From positions 52,230-116,229 of the forward strand of contig CANQMO010000003.1 of NCBI GenBank assembly GCA_947624985.1: a DNA stretch of 64,000 nucleotides, read 5' to 3'. Within the stretch, counting starts at the first letter, position 1, and each line of letters starts with the position of its first letter. Both the position numbers and the translations under genes were made by a program. Positions 53,293 through 64,000 of the stretch are shown one piece after another. Under the pieces are notes generated by a model. It was not told the DNA's origin. It saw nothing but the letters and a program-made list of their open reading frames with translations, and did no database searches. Source of the stretch: an uncultured Oscillospiraceae bacterium (lineage in GTDB: Bacteria > Bacillota > Clostridia > Oscillospirales > Oscillospiraceae).

Positions 53293-54966
53293 TCACTCCA
53301 CGCTTATCATGTAATAATAGACCGGCTGGCCGCCCCGGATGAGACTGGTCTCCGCGTCGGGGAGCCCGGCCCCCAGAGCGCCGGAGAAGTCCTCCGCGTC
53401 CTTTTCGGCCACATCCGCCCCGTAATAGACGGTGACGAACTCCGGCTCCAGCCCGGAGATGGCCGGGTTCAGGCCGTCCACCAGAGCGGCGGTGTCGGCA
53501 AAGGAGCCCACCAGCTGACCGTCCATCAGCGTCAGATACTCGCCGGCCTTGATACTGTGGCCGTCGAACTCCGAATCCCGGGCGGCGTAAGTCACCTGGA
53601 TGGTGTGGACGGTCTGGAGGGCGTCGGTGAATTCCTCCTTCAGCGTCTGCTCGTCGCTGTCCGGGCTCAGGCGCATCATGGCGCTGATACCCTGGCAGAC
53701 GGTGCGGGAGGGGATGACGATCACCTTTTTGGTAGTCATGGGAACGCACTGCTCGGCGGCCATGATGATGTTCTTGTTGTTTGGGAACACGAACACCGTC
53801 TCCGCCGGGGTCAGGTTCACCGCCCGCAGGATATCCTCGGTGGCGGGGTTCATGGTCTGTCCGCCGGAGACGATACCGTCCGCGCCCAGCTGCCGGAAAA
53901 GGTCCTCCAGCCCGTCGCCGGCGCACACGCACACGGTACCCACGGGCTTCTCCGCCGGTACCGGGTCGGGGATGGCGTGGTCCTCCGCCTCGGGCGCGGC
54001 GGGCTTTTCGTCCTTCACCGCCAGGGTGGGGACGTGGTCCTCCAGAGAGGCGTGCTGCTCGCGCAGGTTCTCTATCTTCACCGCCGTCAGGGCGCCGTAG
54101 CTCAGAGCCTGGGTCAGGACCCGGCCCGGGGCGTTGGTATGGATATGGACTTTGACGGTGTCGTCCTGGTCCACCAGCACGATGCTGTCGCCCATGTTGC
54201 CCAGGTAGGCGCGCAGCAGGTCCAGACTCTTCTTATTGGCCCGGCGGACGATGAACTCCGTGCAGTAGGTGTACTTGATGTCCTGATCAGAGGGGGCCAT
54301 ATCGGTCCGGGCCTTGGCCGCGCCCTGGCCCTGGCTGACCGTGACACGGCCCTCCAGCCAGCCCAGCATGGCCTCCAGCATGAGGATGTAGCCGTAACCG
54401 CCGGCGTCCACCACCCCGGCCTTTTTCAGCACCGGGTTCTGGTTGACGGTGTCCTCCAGCGCGGTCTTGCCGGCCTCCAGCGCGGCGAATATGGTCTCCT
54501 CGATGAAGGGGGATCCCTTGGCTTTGGCCACGGCGGCCTCGGCGGCCAGCCGGCTGACGGTGAGGATGGTGCCCTCGGCGGGCTTCATGACCGCTTTGTA
54601 AGCGGCCTCCACGCCGGAGGTCATGGCCTTGGCGTAGTCCTCCGCGGAGGCGGTGTCCAGACCCTTCAGGCCCTTGGAAAGCCCCCGGAACAGCAGCGAG
54701 AGGATGACGCCGGAGTTGCCCCGGGCGCCCCGCAGCTCGGCGGAGGCCACCCGGGCGGCGGTCTCGCCCACGGTGCCGGCGGGCTTCTGGCGCAGATCGG
54801 TGGCCGCGGAGCCCAGGGTCAGGCGCATATTGGTGCCCGTGTCCCCGTCGGGAACGGGGAACACGTTCAGTTCGTTGATGGCTTGCTCGTTCGCTTCAAG
54901 GGCGTCATAGGCGCACAGGACCATATCCCGCAGCGCGGCGCCGTCTATGTGTTCTCTCAAAGTCAA
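53293..54966 (-). CDS. fakA: fatty acid kinase, FakA
   Basis: Phosphorylates fatty acids that are held by FakB proteins, feeding exogenous fatty acids into phospholipids. The 557-residue protein has the N-terminal DhaL/DAK2 kinase domain with VPDGDTGTNMRLTL and GARGNSGVILSLLFRG, a middle domain, and the C-terminal DegV-like part. The Asp23-like gene lies 11 bases upstream, the standard YloU-YloV pair. No fakB is in the window. Confidence 0.93.
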   Translation of the reverse strand: MTLREHIDGAALRDMVLCAYDALEANEQAINELNVFPVPDGDTGTNMRLTLGSAATDLRQKPAGTVGETAARVASAELRGARGNSGVILSLLFRGLSKGLKGLDTASAEDYAKAMTSGVEAAYKAVMKPAEGTILTVSRLAAEAAVAKAKGSPFIEETIFAALEAGKTALEDTVNQNPVLKKAGVVDAGGYGYILMLEAMLGWLEGRVTVSQGQGAAKARTDMAPSDQDIKYTYCTEFIVRRANKKSLDLLRAYLGNMGDSIVLVDQDDTVKVHIHTNAPGRVLTQALSYGALTAVKIENLREQHASLEDHVPTLAVKDEKPAAPEAEDHAIPDPVPAEKPVGTVCVCAGDGLEDLFRQLGADGIVSGGQTMNPATEDILRAVNLTPAETVFVFPNNKNIIMAAEQCVPMTTKKVIVIPSRTVCQGISAMMRLSPDSDEQTLKEEFTDALQTVHTIQVTYAARDSEFDGHSIKAGEYLTLMDGQLVGSFADTAALVDGLNPAISGLEPEFVTVYYGADVAEKDAEDFSGALGAGLPDAETSLIRGGQPVYYYMISVE

Positions 54967-54977
54967 ATACCTCTGTC

Positions 54978-55331
54978 TCAGTCCCGGTTCATCGAGTCGA
55001 TGAACACATTGACCTGGCCCACGGGGACCCCGGTGGCGGCGGTGACTTTATAGCCCACCTCCGCGATGATGCTCTCGGAAAGGGCGGACAGGTTCACGCC
55101 GTGGTCCACCACGATGTGCAGGTCCACGACGAGGGAGTTGTCCTCCTCGAAGCGGACGCTGACGCCTTTGGACATGGATTCCCGGCGCAGGAGCTGCCAT
55201 ACGCCGCTTTCCTTGGAGCGGCTGGCCATGCCCTTGACGCCGAAGCAGCTGGAGGCGGCGTCCCCGGCGATATTGGTGAACACGTCGGTGGAGATGTCGA
55301 TGACGCCCTTTTCGCTCGCTTTTCTGACCAA
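54978..55331 (-). CDS. Asp23/Gls24 family (YloU-like) envelope protein
   Basis: A 117-residue protein of the Asp23/Gls24 family, with GVIDISTDVFTNIAGDAASSCFGVKGMASR, LVVDLHIVVDHGVNL and the C-terminal TGVPVGQVNVFIDSM. In other Firmicutes such proteins are envelope or stress-linked partners of FakA. The start is TTG 55331 with AGGGGGT 8 bases upstream. An in-frame ATG at 55394 lies on the promoter -10 itself, so it cannot be the start. Confidence 0.88.
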   Translation of the reverse strand: MVRKASEKGVIDISTDVFTNIAGDAASSCFGVKGMASRSKESGVWQLLRRESMSKGVSVRFEEDNSLVVDLHIVVDHGVNLSALSESIIAEVGYKVTAATGVPVGQVNVFIDSMNRD

Positions 55332-55395
55332 TTGGATTACCCCCTTTGTCCACACCGCGAATGCTACTTTGGATATGCAAGGCATATTCTCCAAT

Positions 55396-55424
55396 AGTAT
55401 ACAACATTATACCCGGATTAACAA
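55396..55424 (-). promoter_or_regulatory. promoter of the Asp23-fakA operon
   Basis: Minus strand TTGTTA (55424-55419), 17-base spacer, TATACT (55401-55396). Confidence 0.7.
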
Positions 55425-55490
55425 GCAAAAAATTTCCGCCGCATTATGATACAAAATGAGAGAAAAATGCTTTTCTTTCGCGCTGTATTG

Positions 55491-55499
55491 TGTTATAAT
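55491..55499 (+). promoter_or_regulatory. extended -10 promoter of nifJ
   Basis: TG at 55491-55492 precedes TATAAT 55494-55499 by one base, an extended -10; the -35 region (TTTTCT) is poor. The leader is about 70 bases. Confidence 0.65.
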
Positions 55500-55573
55500 G
55501 CCCAATGACAAGGCATGGACGGCCTTGTCTGGTCGTATGTCCAAACATATTTTACATAAAGGAGATGCGCTTT

Positions 55574-59125
<3,552 letters not shown>

Positions 59126-59146
59126 GGCAAGATCCAAATAACGCGC

Positions 59147-59178
59147 ACACCCCCGGCTCAGGCCGGGGGTGTTTTTTT
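59147..59178 (+). terminator. intrinsic terminator after nifJ
   Basis: ACACCCCCGGC/GCCGGGGGTGT 11-bp stem with a TCAG loop and a run of seven T. Confidence 0.9.
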
Positions 59179-59281
59179 GCCGGGATATGTCTCCTAGTGA
59201 AAAAATAAGGAATTATTGATCATTTCCGGGGGCTTATCCGTTATTATCTACAGAGACAGTTACGGCGGGAGGTGACGGCCC

Positions 59282-59797
59282 ATGAGCGACGACGAGCTTG
59301 TTGAACAGATACGACAGGGGGACGGGGATGCCGCCGAGACACTGGTCCGCCGTTACTACGTTCCCATCCTGCGCTACTGCCGGAACCGCTGCGGGAGCGC
59401 CGAAAAGGCGGAGGACCTGACCCAGGAGACGTTTTTGCGGCTTTTCCGCGCCCTGCCGGATTACAGGAGGAAAAGGCGGTTCCGCGCGTTCGTCTATACG
59501 ATAGCTGACCGGCTGTGTATCGACGAGAGCAGAAAACTCCGCCAATATCCGCTGGAGGATGAGCGGCAGCTTGCGGACGAGCGCGACAGGATACGCCAGG
59601 CCGAGGACCGGGCCGATGTGGACGCCCTTTTGGATACGCTGTCCCCGGAGCAGAGGACAGCGGTCATATTGCGATACGGGGAGCGGCTCAGCTTCCGGGA
59701 GATCGGGGAAGTGATGGGCTGCGAACTGCGCACGGCCCAGAGCCGCGTCCGATGTGCGCTCAGGATCATGAGAGAGGTGTGGAACGATGAAAGATGA
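59282..59797 (+). CDS. ECF-type RNA polymerase sigma factor
   Basis: A 171-residue extracytoplasmic-function sigma factor: region 2 (AETLVRRYYVPILRYCRNRCG, KAEDLTQETFLRLFRAL, RFRAFVYTIADRLCIDESRK) and region 4 (LDTLSPEQRTAVILRYGERLSFREIGEVMGCELRTAQSRV). It is the first gene of a four-gene module with a membrane protein and an ABC exporter. Its own promoter was not clear, which would fit self-recognition by a non-standard sequence. Confidence 0.92.
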   Translation: MSDDELVEQIRQGDGDAAETLVRRYYVPILRYCRNRCGSAEKAEDLTQETFLRLFRALPDYRRKRRFRAFVYTIADRLCIDESRKLRQYPLEDERQLADERDRIRQAEDRADVDALLDTLSPEQRTAVILRYGERLSFREIGEVMGCELRTAQSRVRCALRIMREVWNDER

Positions 59798-60545
59798 GAA
59801 GCTGGAGGCATTCCTCCGCCGCCGTCTGGGCGGGGAGGTCATGTCTGGGCGGCCGGAGGAGACCGTGGAACTCTGTAGGCGGATCGTGGGGGAGAGGGCC
59901 GCCTCGGTCCGGCCCCGGCAGAGCTTCTGGGGCTTTCTGTCGGACGTGTTCCACTTCGAGGGGATACCCCTGCTGCTGTCCCAATCGGTGGTATTCATCG
60001 CCGCCTGTCTGACCGCCCTGTCCTCGCCCACGGGGCATTACGAGCTGCCCATGTATATGCCGCTGTTCATCCTGGCGGTCATGCCCGTCTTTTTCAAGGG
60101 ACAGCGTTACCGGGTCAGCGAGGTGGAGGCGGCCACCCGTACCTCCGGGGCCCAGCTGACCCTGGCAAGGCTCGTTCTGGCGGGCGGCGGCGCGCTGGTG
60201 TGCCTTACTTTCCTGCTGGCGCTGAAACTCTATTTGCAGCGGTCCTGTGAGAATCTGGGAAGGATGGTCGTCTACTGTCTGGTGCCATACCTGACCTGCA
60301 TGACCGCTATGCTGGCCCTGCTCCGCAGGAGCCGAAAGAGCGCCGCGCCCCTTTGCATGGCCATCGCCCTGGGGTCCGTGGTATTCTGGCGGCTTTCCTC
60401 CTACCTGTTCCCCTGGCTTTACGAGGCGTCCGCCCTGGGGGTGTGGGTGGCGGCGGTACTGTTCTATTCCTGGCTTTTAGCAAAAGAGATCACCTATATC
60501 ATCCATGCCAACAAGGAGGTCAACATGTATGGAATTGTCGATTGA
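59787..60545 (+). CDS. multi-pass membrane protein, possible anti-sigma factor
   Basis: A 252-residue protein with a cytoplasmic N terminus of about 60 residues and six hydrophobic segments. It overlaps the ECF sigma gene by 11 bases, the usual position of the anti-sigma factor. No zinc anti-sigma motif (HxxxCxxC) is present, so if it holds the sigma factor it does so with a different surface. The last codons overlap the ABC ATPase start. Function by neighbourhood only. Confidence 0.65.
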   Translation: MKDEKLEAFLRRRLGGEVMSGRPEETVELCRRIVGERAASVRPRQSFWGFLSDVFHFEGIPLLLSQSVVFIAACLTALSSPTGHYELPMYMPLFILAVMPVFFKGQRYRVSEVEAATRTSGAQLTLARLVLAGGGALVCLTFLLALKLYLQRSCENLGRMVVYCLVPYLTCMTAMLALLRRSRKSAAPLCMAIALGSVVFWRLSSYLFPWLYEASALGVWVAAVLFYSWLLAKEITYIIHANKEVNMYGIVD

Positions 60546-61398
60546 CCGGCTGACGAAGCACTACGGCCGCAAAATCGCCGTGGACCGGGTCAGCGCCACG
60601 CTCACCCCCGGCGTCTACGGTCTGCTGGGGGCCAATGGCGCGGGCAAGACCACCCTCATGCGCATGCTGTGCGCCATTTTGGAGCCCACTTCCGGGGAGG
60701 TGCGTCTGGACGGAAAAGAGATCGCCGCCATGGGGGAGGATTACCGGGATGTGCTGGGGTATCTGCCCCAGGACTTCGGCTACTATCCCACCTACACCGC
60801 CGCCGAGTTCCTCTCCTACATCGCCGCCCTGAAGGGTATACCCCGGGACCGGGCGGACCGGCGTGTGAAGGAGCTTTTGGGCATGCTGGACCTCTCCGCT
60901 GTGGCGGATAAAAAAATAAAGACCTTTTCCGGGGGCATGAAGCAGCGGGTGGGTATCGCCCAGGCGCTTCTGAACGATCCCCAGGTACTTATTCTGGACG
61001 AGCCCACCTCGGGCCTAGACCCCAAGGAGCGGGTCCGGCTCAGGAACCTCCTGTCCGAGTACGCCGGAGACAAGATCGTGATCCTCTCCACCCACATCGT
61101 GTCCGACGTGGAGGCCATCGCGGACGTGGTGCTCGTGATGAACGCCGGCCGGTTCATCATGCAGGGCACGGTGAGCGAGCTTGCGGAGCAGGTGCGGGGC
61201 AAGGTATGGGAGCTGACCGTGCCCCGGGAGCAGGCCCGGTTCTGGCAGGAGGATTTCACTGTGGCAAACTACCGCCACGAGGGGGAGCAGGTGGTGCTTC
61301 GCATTATTTCGGACGAGAAACCCTCGGACGAGGCAGTGCCCTGCGAGCCCATTTTGGACGATGCGTATCTCTACCAATTCGGCGCGAAGGAGGCGTGA
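60529..61398 (+). CDS. ABC exporter ATP-binding protein (ABC-2 type)
   Basis: A 289-residue ATPase with Walker A LLGANGAGKTTLMR, a Q-loop in GYLPQDFGYYPTYTAAE, signature TFSGGMKQRVGIAQALL, Walker B VLILDEPTSGLDP and switch STHIVSDVEAIAD. The pattern is that of BcrA/CcmA-type ATPases that pair with ABC-2 permeases in peptide-antibiotic resistance or lipid export. ATG 60529 follows AAGGAGGT by 8 bases, inside the end of the previous gene. Confidence 0.93.
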   Translation: MELSIDRLTKHYGRKIAVDRVSATLTPGVYGLLGANGAGKTTLMRMLCAILEPTSGEVRLDGKEIAAMGEDYRDVLGYLPQDFGYYPTYTAAEFLSYIAALKGIPRDRADRRVKELLGMLDLSAVADKKIKTFSGGMKQRVGIAQALLNDPQVLILDEPTSGLDPKERVRLRNLLSEYAGDKIVILSTHIVSDVEAIADVVLVMNAGRFIMQGTVSELAEQVRGKVWELTVPREQARFWQEDFTVANYRHEGEQVVLRIISDEKPSDEAVPCEPILDDAYLYQFGAKEA

Positions 61399-61399
61399 G

Positions 61400-62632
61400 A
61401 TGGAACTGTTTGCTTTGGAACATAAACGGCTGTGGCGGACCACCCGCGTTTGGCTGTGCGTACTGCTGTGCTTTATATACAGCGTCATATATGGGGGCGT
61501 GTTCTCGTTCCAATGGTTCGTTTTCGGCAGCGAAGGGGAAGATACGACCAGCCCCTATGAAAACAATTTTGACGGCTACTCCGTGATCCGGGACTGGCAG
61601 GAGCAGTTTTCCCAATTTGGTGACACCTGGACGGACGAGACGTTCCAAAAGATCGTGGCGGAGTATCAGAGTTATGACCCGATGGACCGCCCGGGGCTCC
61701 AATCCATGGGGGACTGGAGCATGGCGGCCAGCTTCCTCAATCACCTGTACCCGGAACTGGAGGACAGCGCGAGCCAAACATATCAGCCCCTGATCCACTA
61801 TGTGGACACAGAAAAGCTGACCGACTTCTATGGAAAGCGGCAGTGGTATCTGGATTTCAACCTGGAAGTCGCCCGGCAGGGCGGCCTGCTCACCGAGGCC
61901 GACATAGATATGCTCCAGGAGATGAACAGCCAGATCGAGGAGCCCTGGAAATACGAATGGACCCAGGGATGGAACCACCTTCTGACTATCGCGCTGCCGA
62001 ATATCAGCGCAAGAATAGCGCCGTTTCTCGCCATCGCCCTGGGGTTCATCTTCTCCGGGGAGTGGCACGACAGCACCGCGCCGCTTCTGCATACCACGAA
62101 GCACGGCCGGCGAAGGCTGGCGTATGTGAAGGTCCTGAGCGGGCTTGCTTTCGCGGTGGAGATGTTCGTACTGATAGCGGGAGGAACGGTCGCGGCGCAG
62201 TTGATCTACTTTGGTACGTCCGGGTGGGACATGCCCATTCAATTTATCAAAGAGATCGCCGTAGCGCCCTGGAACATGTTGAAAGCGGAGCTTTTCGAGC
62301 TGACCTTTACCTTCCTGGGCGTCATAGGCTACGCGGGGATGACCATGCTATTCTCATCGCTGGTAAAAAACAATGTGCTGGCTCTGGTACTCAGCCTGTC
62401 GATCACCTATGTGCCGAACCTGCTGGGGCGCTATCTGCCCCTCTGGGCGCAGGAGGCGTCGCAGTACCTCCCCCTCGTGGGAAGTCCTACCGACATTTTC
62501 CGCACGAACGTGTTCCATGTCCTTGGCAAAGGTATTTGGTCGCCGTATATGCTCATCACCGTGCCGTTCGTGATCGGCGTCGTGTGCCTCCCCTTCGCTA
62601 TCAAGGGCTGGGCCCGGCGGGAGAGGGCGTAG
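61400..62632 (+). CDS. ABC-2 family permease with large extracellular loop
   Basis: A 410-residue membrane protein that starts ELFALEHKRLWRTTRVWLC, has one helix, then a soluble loop of about 170 residues (61500-62000), then about five helices. This topology is that of ABC-2 permeases with an outer domain, partners of the ATPase just upstream. The loop is acidic and aromatic-rich. ATG 61400 follows GAAGGAGG by 7 bases. Substrate unknown; an envelope-active peptide is plausible given the ECF sigma factor. Confidence 0.8.
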   Translation: MELFALEHKRLWRTTRVWLCVLLCFIYSVIYGGVFSFQWFVFGSEGEDTTSPYENNFDGYSVIRDWQEQFSQFGDTWTDETFQKIVAEYQSYDPMDRPGLQSMGDWSMAASFLNHLYPELEDSASQTYQPLIHYVDTEKLTDFYGKRQWYLDFNLEVARQGGLLTEADIDMLQEMNSQIEEPWKYEWTQGWNHLLTIALPNISARIAPFLAIALGFIFSGEWHDSTAPLLHTTKHGRRRLAYVKVLSGLAFAVEMFVLIAGGTVAAQLIYFGTSGWDMPIQFIKEIAVAPWNMLKAELFELTFTFLGVIGYAGMTMLFSSLVKNNVLALVLSLSITYVPNLLGRYLPLWAQEASQYLPLVGSPTDIFRTNVFHVLGKGIWSPYMLITVPFVIGVVCLPFAIKGWARRERA

Positions 62633-62648
62633 CGGTCAGGGAAAAAGA

Positions 62649-62676
62649 TTGACAAATCCTGCAAAACGTGTATAAT
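62649..62676 (+). promoter_or_regulatory. promoter of rpsF-ssb-rpsR
   Basis: Perfect TTGACA (62649-62654), 16-base spacer, perfect TATAAT (62671-62676). One of the strongest promoters in the window. Confidence 0.9.
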
Positions 62677-62696
62677 AATAAAGCTTGACTGCAAAG

Positions 62697-62745
62697 GTCG
62701 GGCCAATTTCCTTGCTCTTGAGGATCATCAAGGGCCACTAGACCA
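62697..62745 (+). promoter_or_regulatory. structured leader of rpsF, possible S6:S18 autoregulatory site
   Basis: GGTC (62697-62700) and GACC (62742-62745) can pair around an inner GCC/GGC pairing and a CTTGA/TCAAG hairpin with a GGATCA loop. The position is that of the known S6:S18 leader of Firmicutes, but the CCG bulge of that motif was not found, so assignment is tentative. Confidence 0.4.
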
Positions 62746-62760
62746 GAAGGAGGTGCTACT

Positions 62761-63057
62761 ATGGCGAAAACGAGCGAGAAGTACGAAGTGATGTACATCA
62801 TCGACCCCAATCTGGAGGAAGATGAGCGTACGGCTATCGTGGAGAAGTTCAAGGCGCTTGTGGAGCAGCACGGCACAGTCGATGAGATGGAGGTCAAGGA
62901 TAAGCAGAAGCTTGCTTACGAGATCAACTACATCGGCGAGGGCTACTATGTGCTGATCCAGTTCACCAGCGACCCGGCTTTCCCCGCGGAGTTGGACCGT
63001 GTGCTGGGGATCACGGACGGCGTAATGCGCAGTCTGATCACCCTGCGGGAAGACTGA
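62761..63057 (+). CDS. rpsF: 30S ribosomal protein S6
   Basis: A 98-residue protein, the usual length, with SEKYEVMYIIDPNLEEDER, KAIVEKFKALVE-like helix, YEINYIGEGYYVLIQF and the C-terminal strand VMRSLITLRED. It binds S18 on the central 16S rRNA platform. AAGGAGGTG precedes ATG 62761. First of the rpsF-ssb-rpsR operon. Confidence 0.97.
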   Translation: MAKTSEKYEVMYIIDPNLEEDERTAIVEKFKALVEQHGTVDEMEVKDKQKLAYEINYIGEGYYVLIQFTSDPAFPAELDRVLGITDGVMRSLITLRED

Positions 63058-63071
63058 CGGGGGCGAGGGAG

Positions 63072-63524
63072 ATGCTCAACCACATCGACCTGATGGGCCG
63101 CCTGACCCGCGACCCGGAGCTTCGCTACACCCAGAGCCAGACGCCGGTGGCGTCGTTCACCCTGGCGGTGGATCGGGACTTCAGCTCCCGTGACACCGGC
63201 GAGCGGCAGACCGACTTCATCGACTGCGTGGCCTGGCGCAGCACGGCGGAGTTCGTATCCAAGTACTTTCAGAAGGGCAGCATGGCTGCCGTGTCCGGGC
63301 GGCTTCAGATCCGCGACTGGACCGACCGCGAGGGCGGCAAGCGCCGCAGCGCGGAGGTGGTCGTGGACAACGTCTACTTCGGCGAGAGCAAGCGCTCCCG
63401 TGAAGGCGGCAGCCCGTCCGGCGGTCCCGCGCCCCGACCCGCTTCCGGCGGCTATAACGATATGTCCGCCGGTGGCAGCGCCTTTGCCGAGCTTGACGAC
63501 GGCGACGGCGAATTACCGTTTTGA
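63072..63524 (+). CDS. ssb: single-stranded DNA-binding protein
   Basis: A 150-residue protein with the OB fold (LMGRLTRDPELRYTQSQTPV, DFIDCVAWRSTAEFVSKYF, GSMAAVSGRLQIRDW) and a flexible Gly/Ser/Pro tail ending in the acidic tip ELDDGDGELPF that recruits repair and replication partners. Placed between rpsF and rpsR as in most Firmicutes. Confidence 0.97.
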   Translation: MLNHIDLMGRLTRDPELRYTQSQTPVASFTLAVDRDFSSRDTGERQTDFIDCVAWRSTAEFVSKYFQKGSMAAVSGRLQIRDWTDREGGKRRSAEVVVDNVYFGESKRSREGGSPSGGPAPRPASGGYNDMSAGGSAFAELDDGDGELPF

Positions 63525-63539
63525 TAAGGAGGATGAGTC

Positions 63540-63806
63540 ATGCCTTACGATAAAGCTGCCGACAGCAACAACAATGTGAATCGGGCCGCAAAGCCCCGTA
63601 AGCGCCGGAAGGTGTGCCAGTTCTGCGTGGACAAGATGACCCATGTGGACTACAAGGACACCGCCCGCCTGCGCAAGTATCTGTCCGAGCGCGGCAAGAT
63701 CCTGCCCCGCCGGACCACCGGCACCTGCGCCATGCACCAGCGCCAGGTCACCGAGGCCATCAAGCGCGCCCGCCAGATCGCGCTGCTGCCTTATGTGGCA
63801 GACTGA
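63540..63806 (+). CDS. rpsR: 30S ribosomal protein S18 (zinc-binding form)
   Basis: An 88-residue S18 with [10 protein letters not shown] and TGTCAMHQR, a C-x2-C...C-x2-H set that can hold zinc (the C+ form). AGGAGG precedes ATG 63540. The operon ends here; an IS3-family element begins 58 bases further on, where rplI, dnaB or other genes are often found. Confidence 0.96.
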   Translation: MPYDKAADSNNNVNRAAKPRKRRKVCQFCVDKMTHVDYKDTARLRKYLSERGKILPRRTTGTCAMHQRQVTEAIKRARQIALLPYVAD

Positions 63807-63864
63807 CCTCAGAATGGCCGACCGGTCATTTTGACCCCGGAAAAACAGTTATCCCCCGCCGTCG

Positions 63865-64000
63865 TGTACAGCCCCATAAGAAACGGACAGGGAAAAGAAG
63901 AGACCACTGAGTAGGAAATAAGGTTTAAGCGGAGTGGCGCAGCGAGAGCGGCGCCACTCCAGTCTTCAACTGGATGCGCTCATGGTTGTAGAAGTGGATG
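63865..64000 (-). mobile_element. IS3-family (IS150-like) insertion sequence, end only (cut by window edge)
   Basis: The outer end begins TGTACAGCCCCATAAG at 63865, with the TGTAC...CCC...GGACA pattern of IS150-group terminal repeats. About 60 bases inside is the stop codon of a transposase on the minus strand. The rest of the element lies beyond the window. Confidence 0.75.
63925..64000 (-). CDS. IS3-family transposase, C-terminal part (partial)
   Basis: Minus-strand translation from the window edge gives IHFYNHERIQLKTGVAPLS followed by a short tail and stop at 63925-63927. The YN-x-RIQLKTG block is the hallmark C terminus of IS3/IS150 DDE (rve) transposases, including the last Glu helix region. 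The remainder is outside the window. Confidence 0.85.
   Translation of the reverse strand, partial: IHFYNHERIQLKTGVAPLSLRHSA

Noticed and set aside
63807..63864. Intrinsic terminator after rpsR
   Set aside because: A GGTCA/TGACC stem is present but it is followed by A's, not T's, on the plus strand.

Overview
The window is a GC-rich (roughly 60-65 % by eye) bacterial chromosome segment. It most likely comes from a spore-forming, strictly anaerobic gut Clostridium relative of the Oscillospiraceae type. The evidence is the sporulation pair spoIIGA-sigE, a PolC-type DNA polymerase III, a one-piece pyruvate:ferredoxin oxidoreductase, rubrerythrin, an LTA-synthase-like membrane sulfatase, FakA with its Asp23-like partner, Clostridia-type TPEPTATPEP linkers in surface proteins and many TTG/GTG starts behind strong AGGAGG sites. 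The genus is inferred only loosely. No rRNA, tRNA or CRISPR array was seen.

Layout. 1-6457: end of an unknown gene, pyruvate kinase, dus, an LTA-synthase-like gene and the detached spoIIGA-sigE pair. 6493-16042: two tandem promoters drive a tightly coupled growth operon, pyrH-frr-uppS-dxr-rseP-ispG-polC, with cdsA missing from its usual place. 16329-25809 (minus): a housekeeping array, pyrG-glmS-purB-purA-nadE-fumA-fumB-malic enzyme. 26056-31754: a NahK-like sugar kinase, an XRE plus PocR/AraC regulator pair and a CUT1 sugar ABC importer without its own ATPase. 31859-36801: an Fe-S/sulfur block, iscS-iscU-mnmA-HD protein-IscR-like regulator, then cysK. 36924-44194: a type Ic aminotransferase, rubrerythrin, a low-Mr phosphatase, a hydrolase, two small unknowns and three tandem membrane-linked SGNH hydrolase paralogues. 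44294-55331: an EF-G-like GTPase, a degenerate P-type ATPase-like protein, an rRNA methyltransferase, an inactive-looking rhomboid/derlin-like protein with a zinc-binding tail, a PQQ-propeller protein, a 2-hydroxyacid dehydrogenase and fakA with its Asp23 partner. 55574-59125: nifJ. 59282-62632: an ECF sigma/membrane protein/ABC exporter module. 62649-63806: rpsF-ssb-rpsR. The window ends inside an IS3-family insertion sequence.

The most unusual signal is a roughly 100-bp structured repeat found three times (about 1646-1741, 16240-16335 and 36806-36903). Each copy lies between two convergent genes and has a nested long stem-loop plus a second hairpin. The second hairpin always abuts or overlaps the stop codon of the opposing gene (dus, malic enzyme, cysK). 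Arms differ between copies, but pairing is preserved by compensatory changes, so a conserved RNA or DNA fold is likely. Other points of note are an in-frame 69-bp palindromic insertion between 11-bp direct repeats in the uppS 5' end, the catalytically dead P-type ATPase, loss of the SGNH catalytic Asp in two of three paralogues, and a sugar-binding protein without a lipobox but with an acidic coiled tail.
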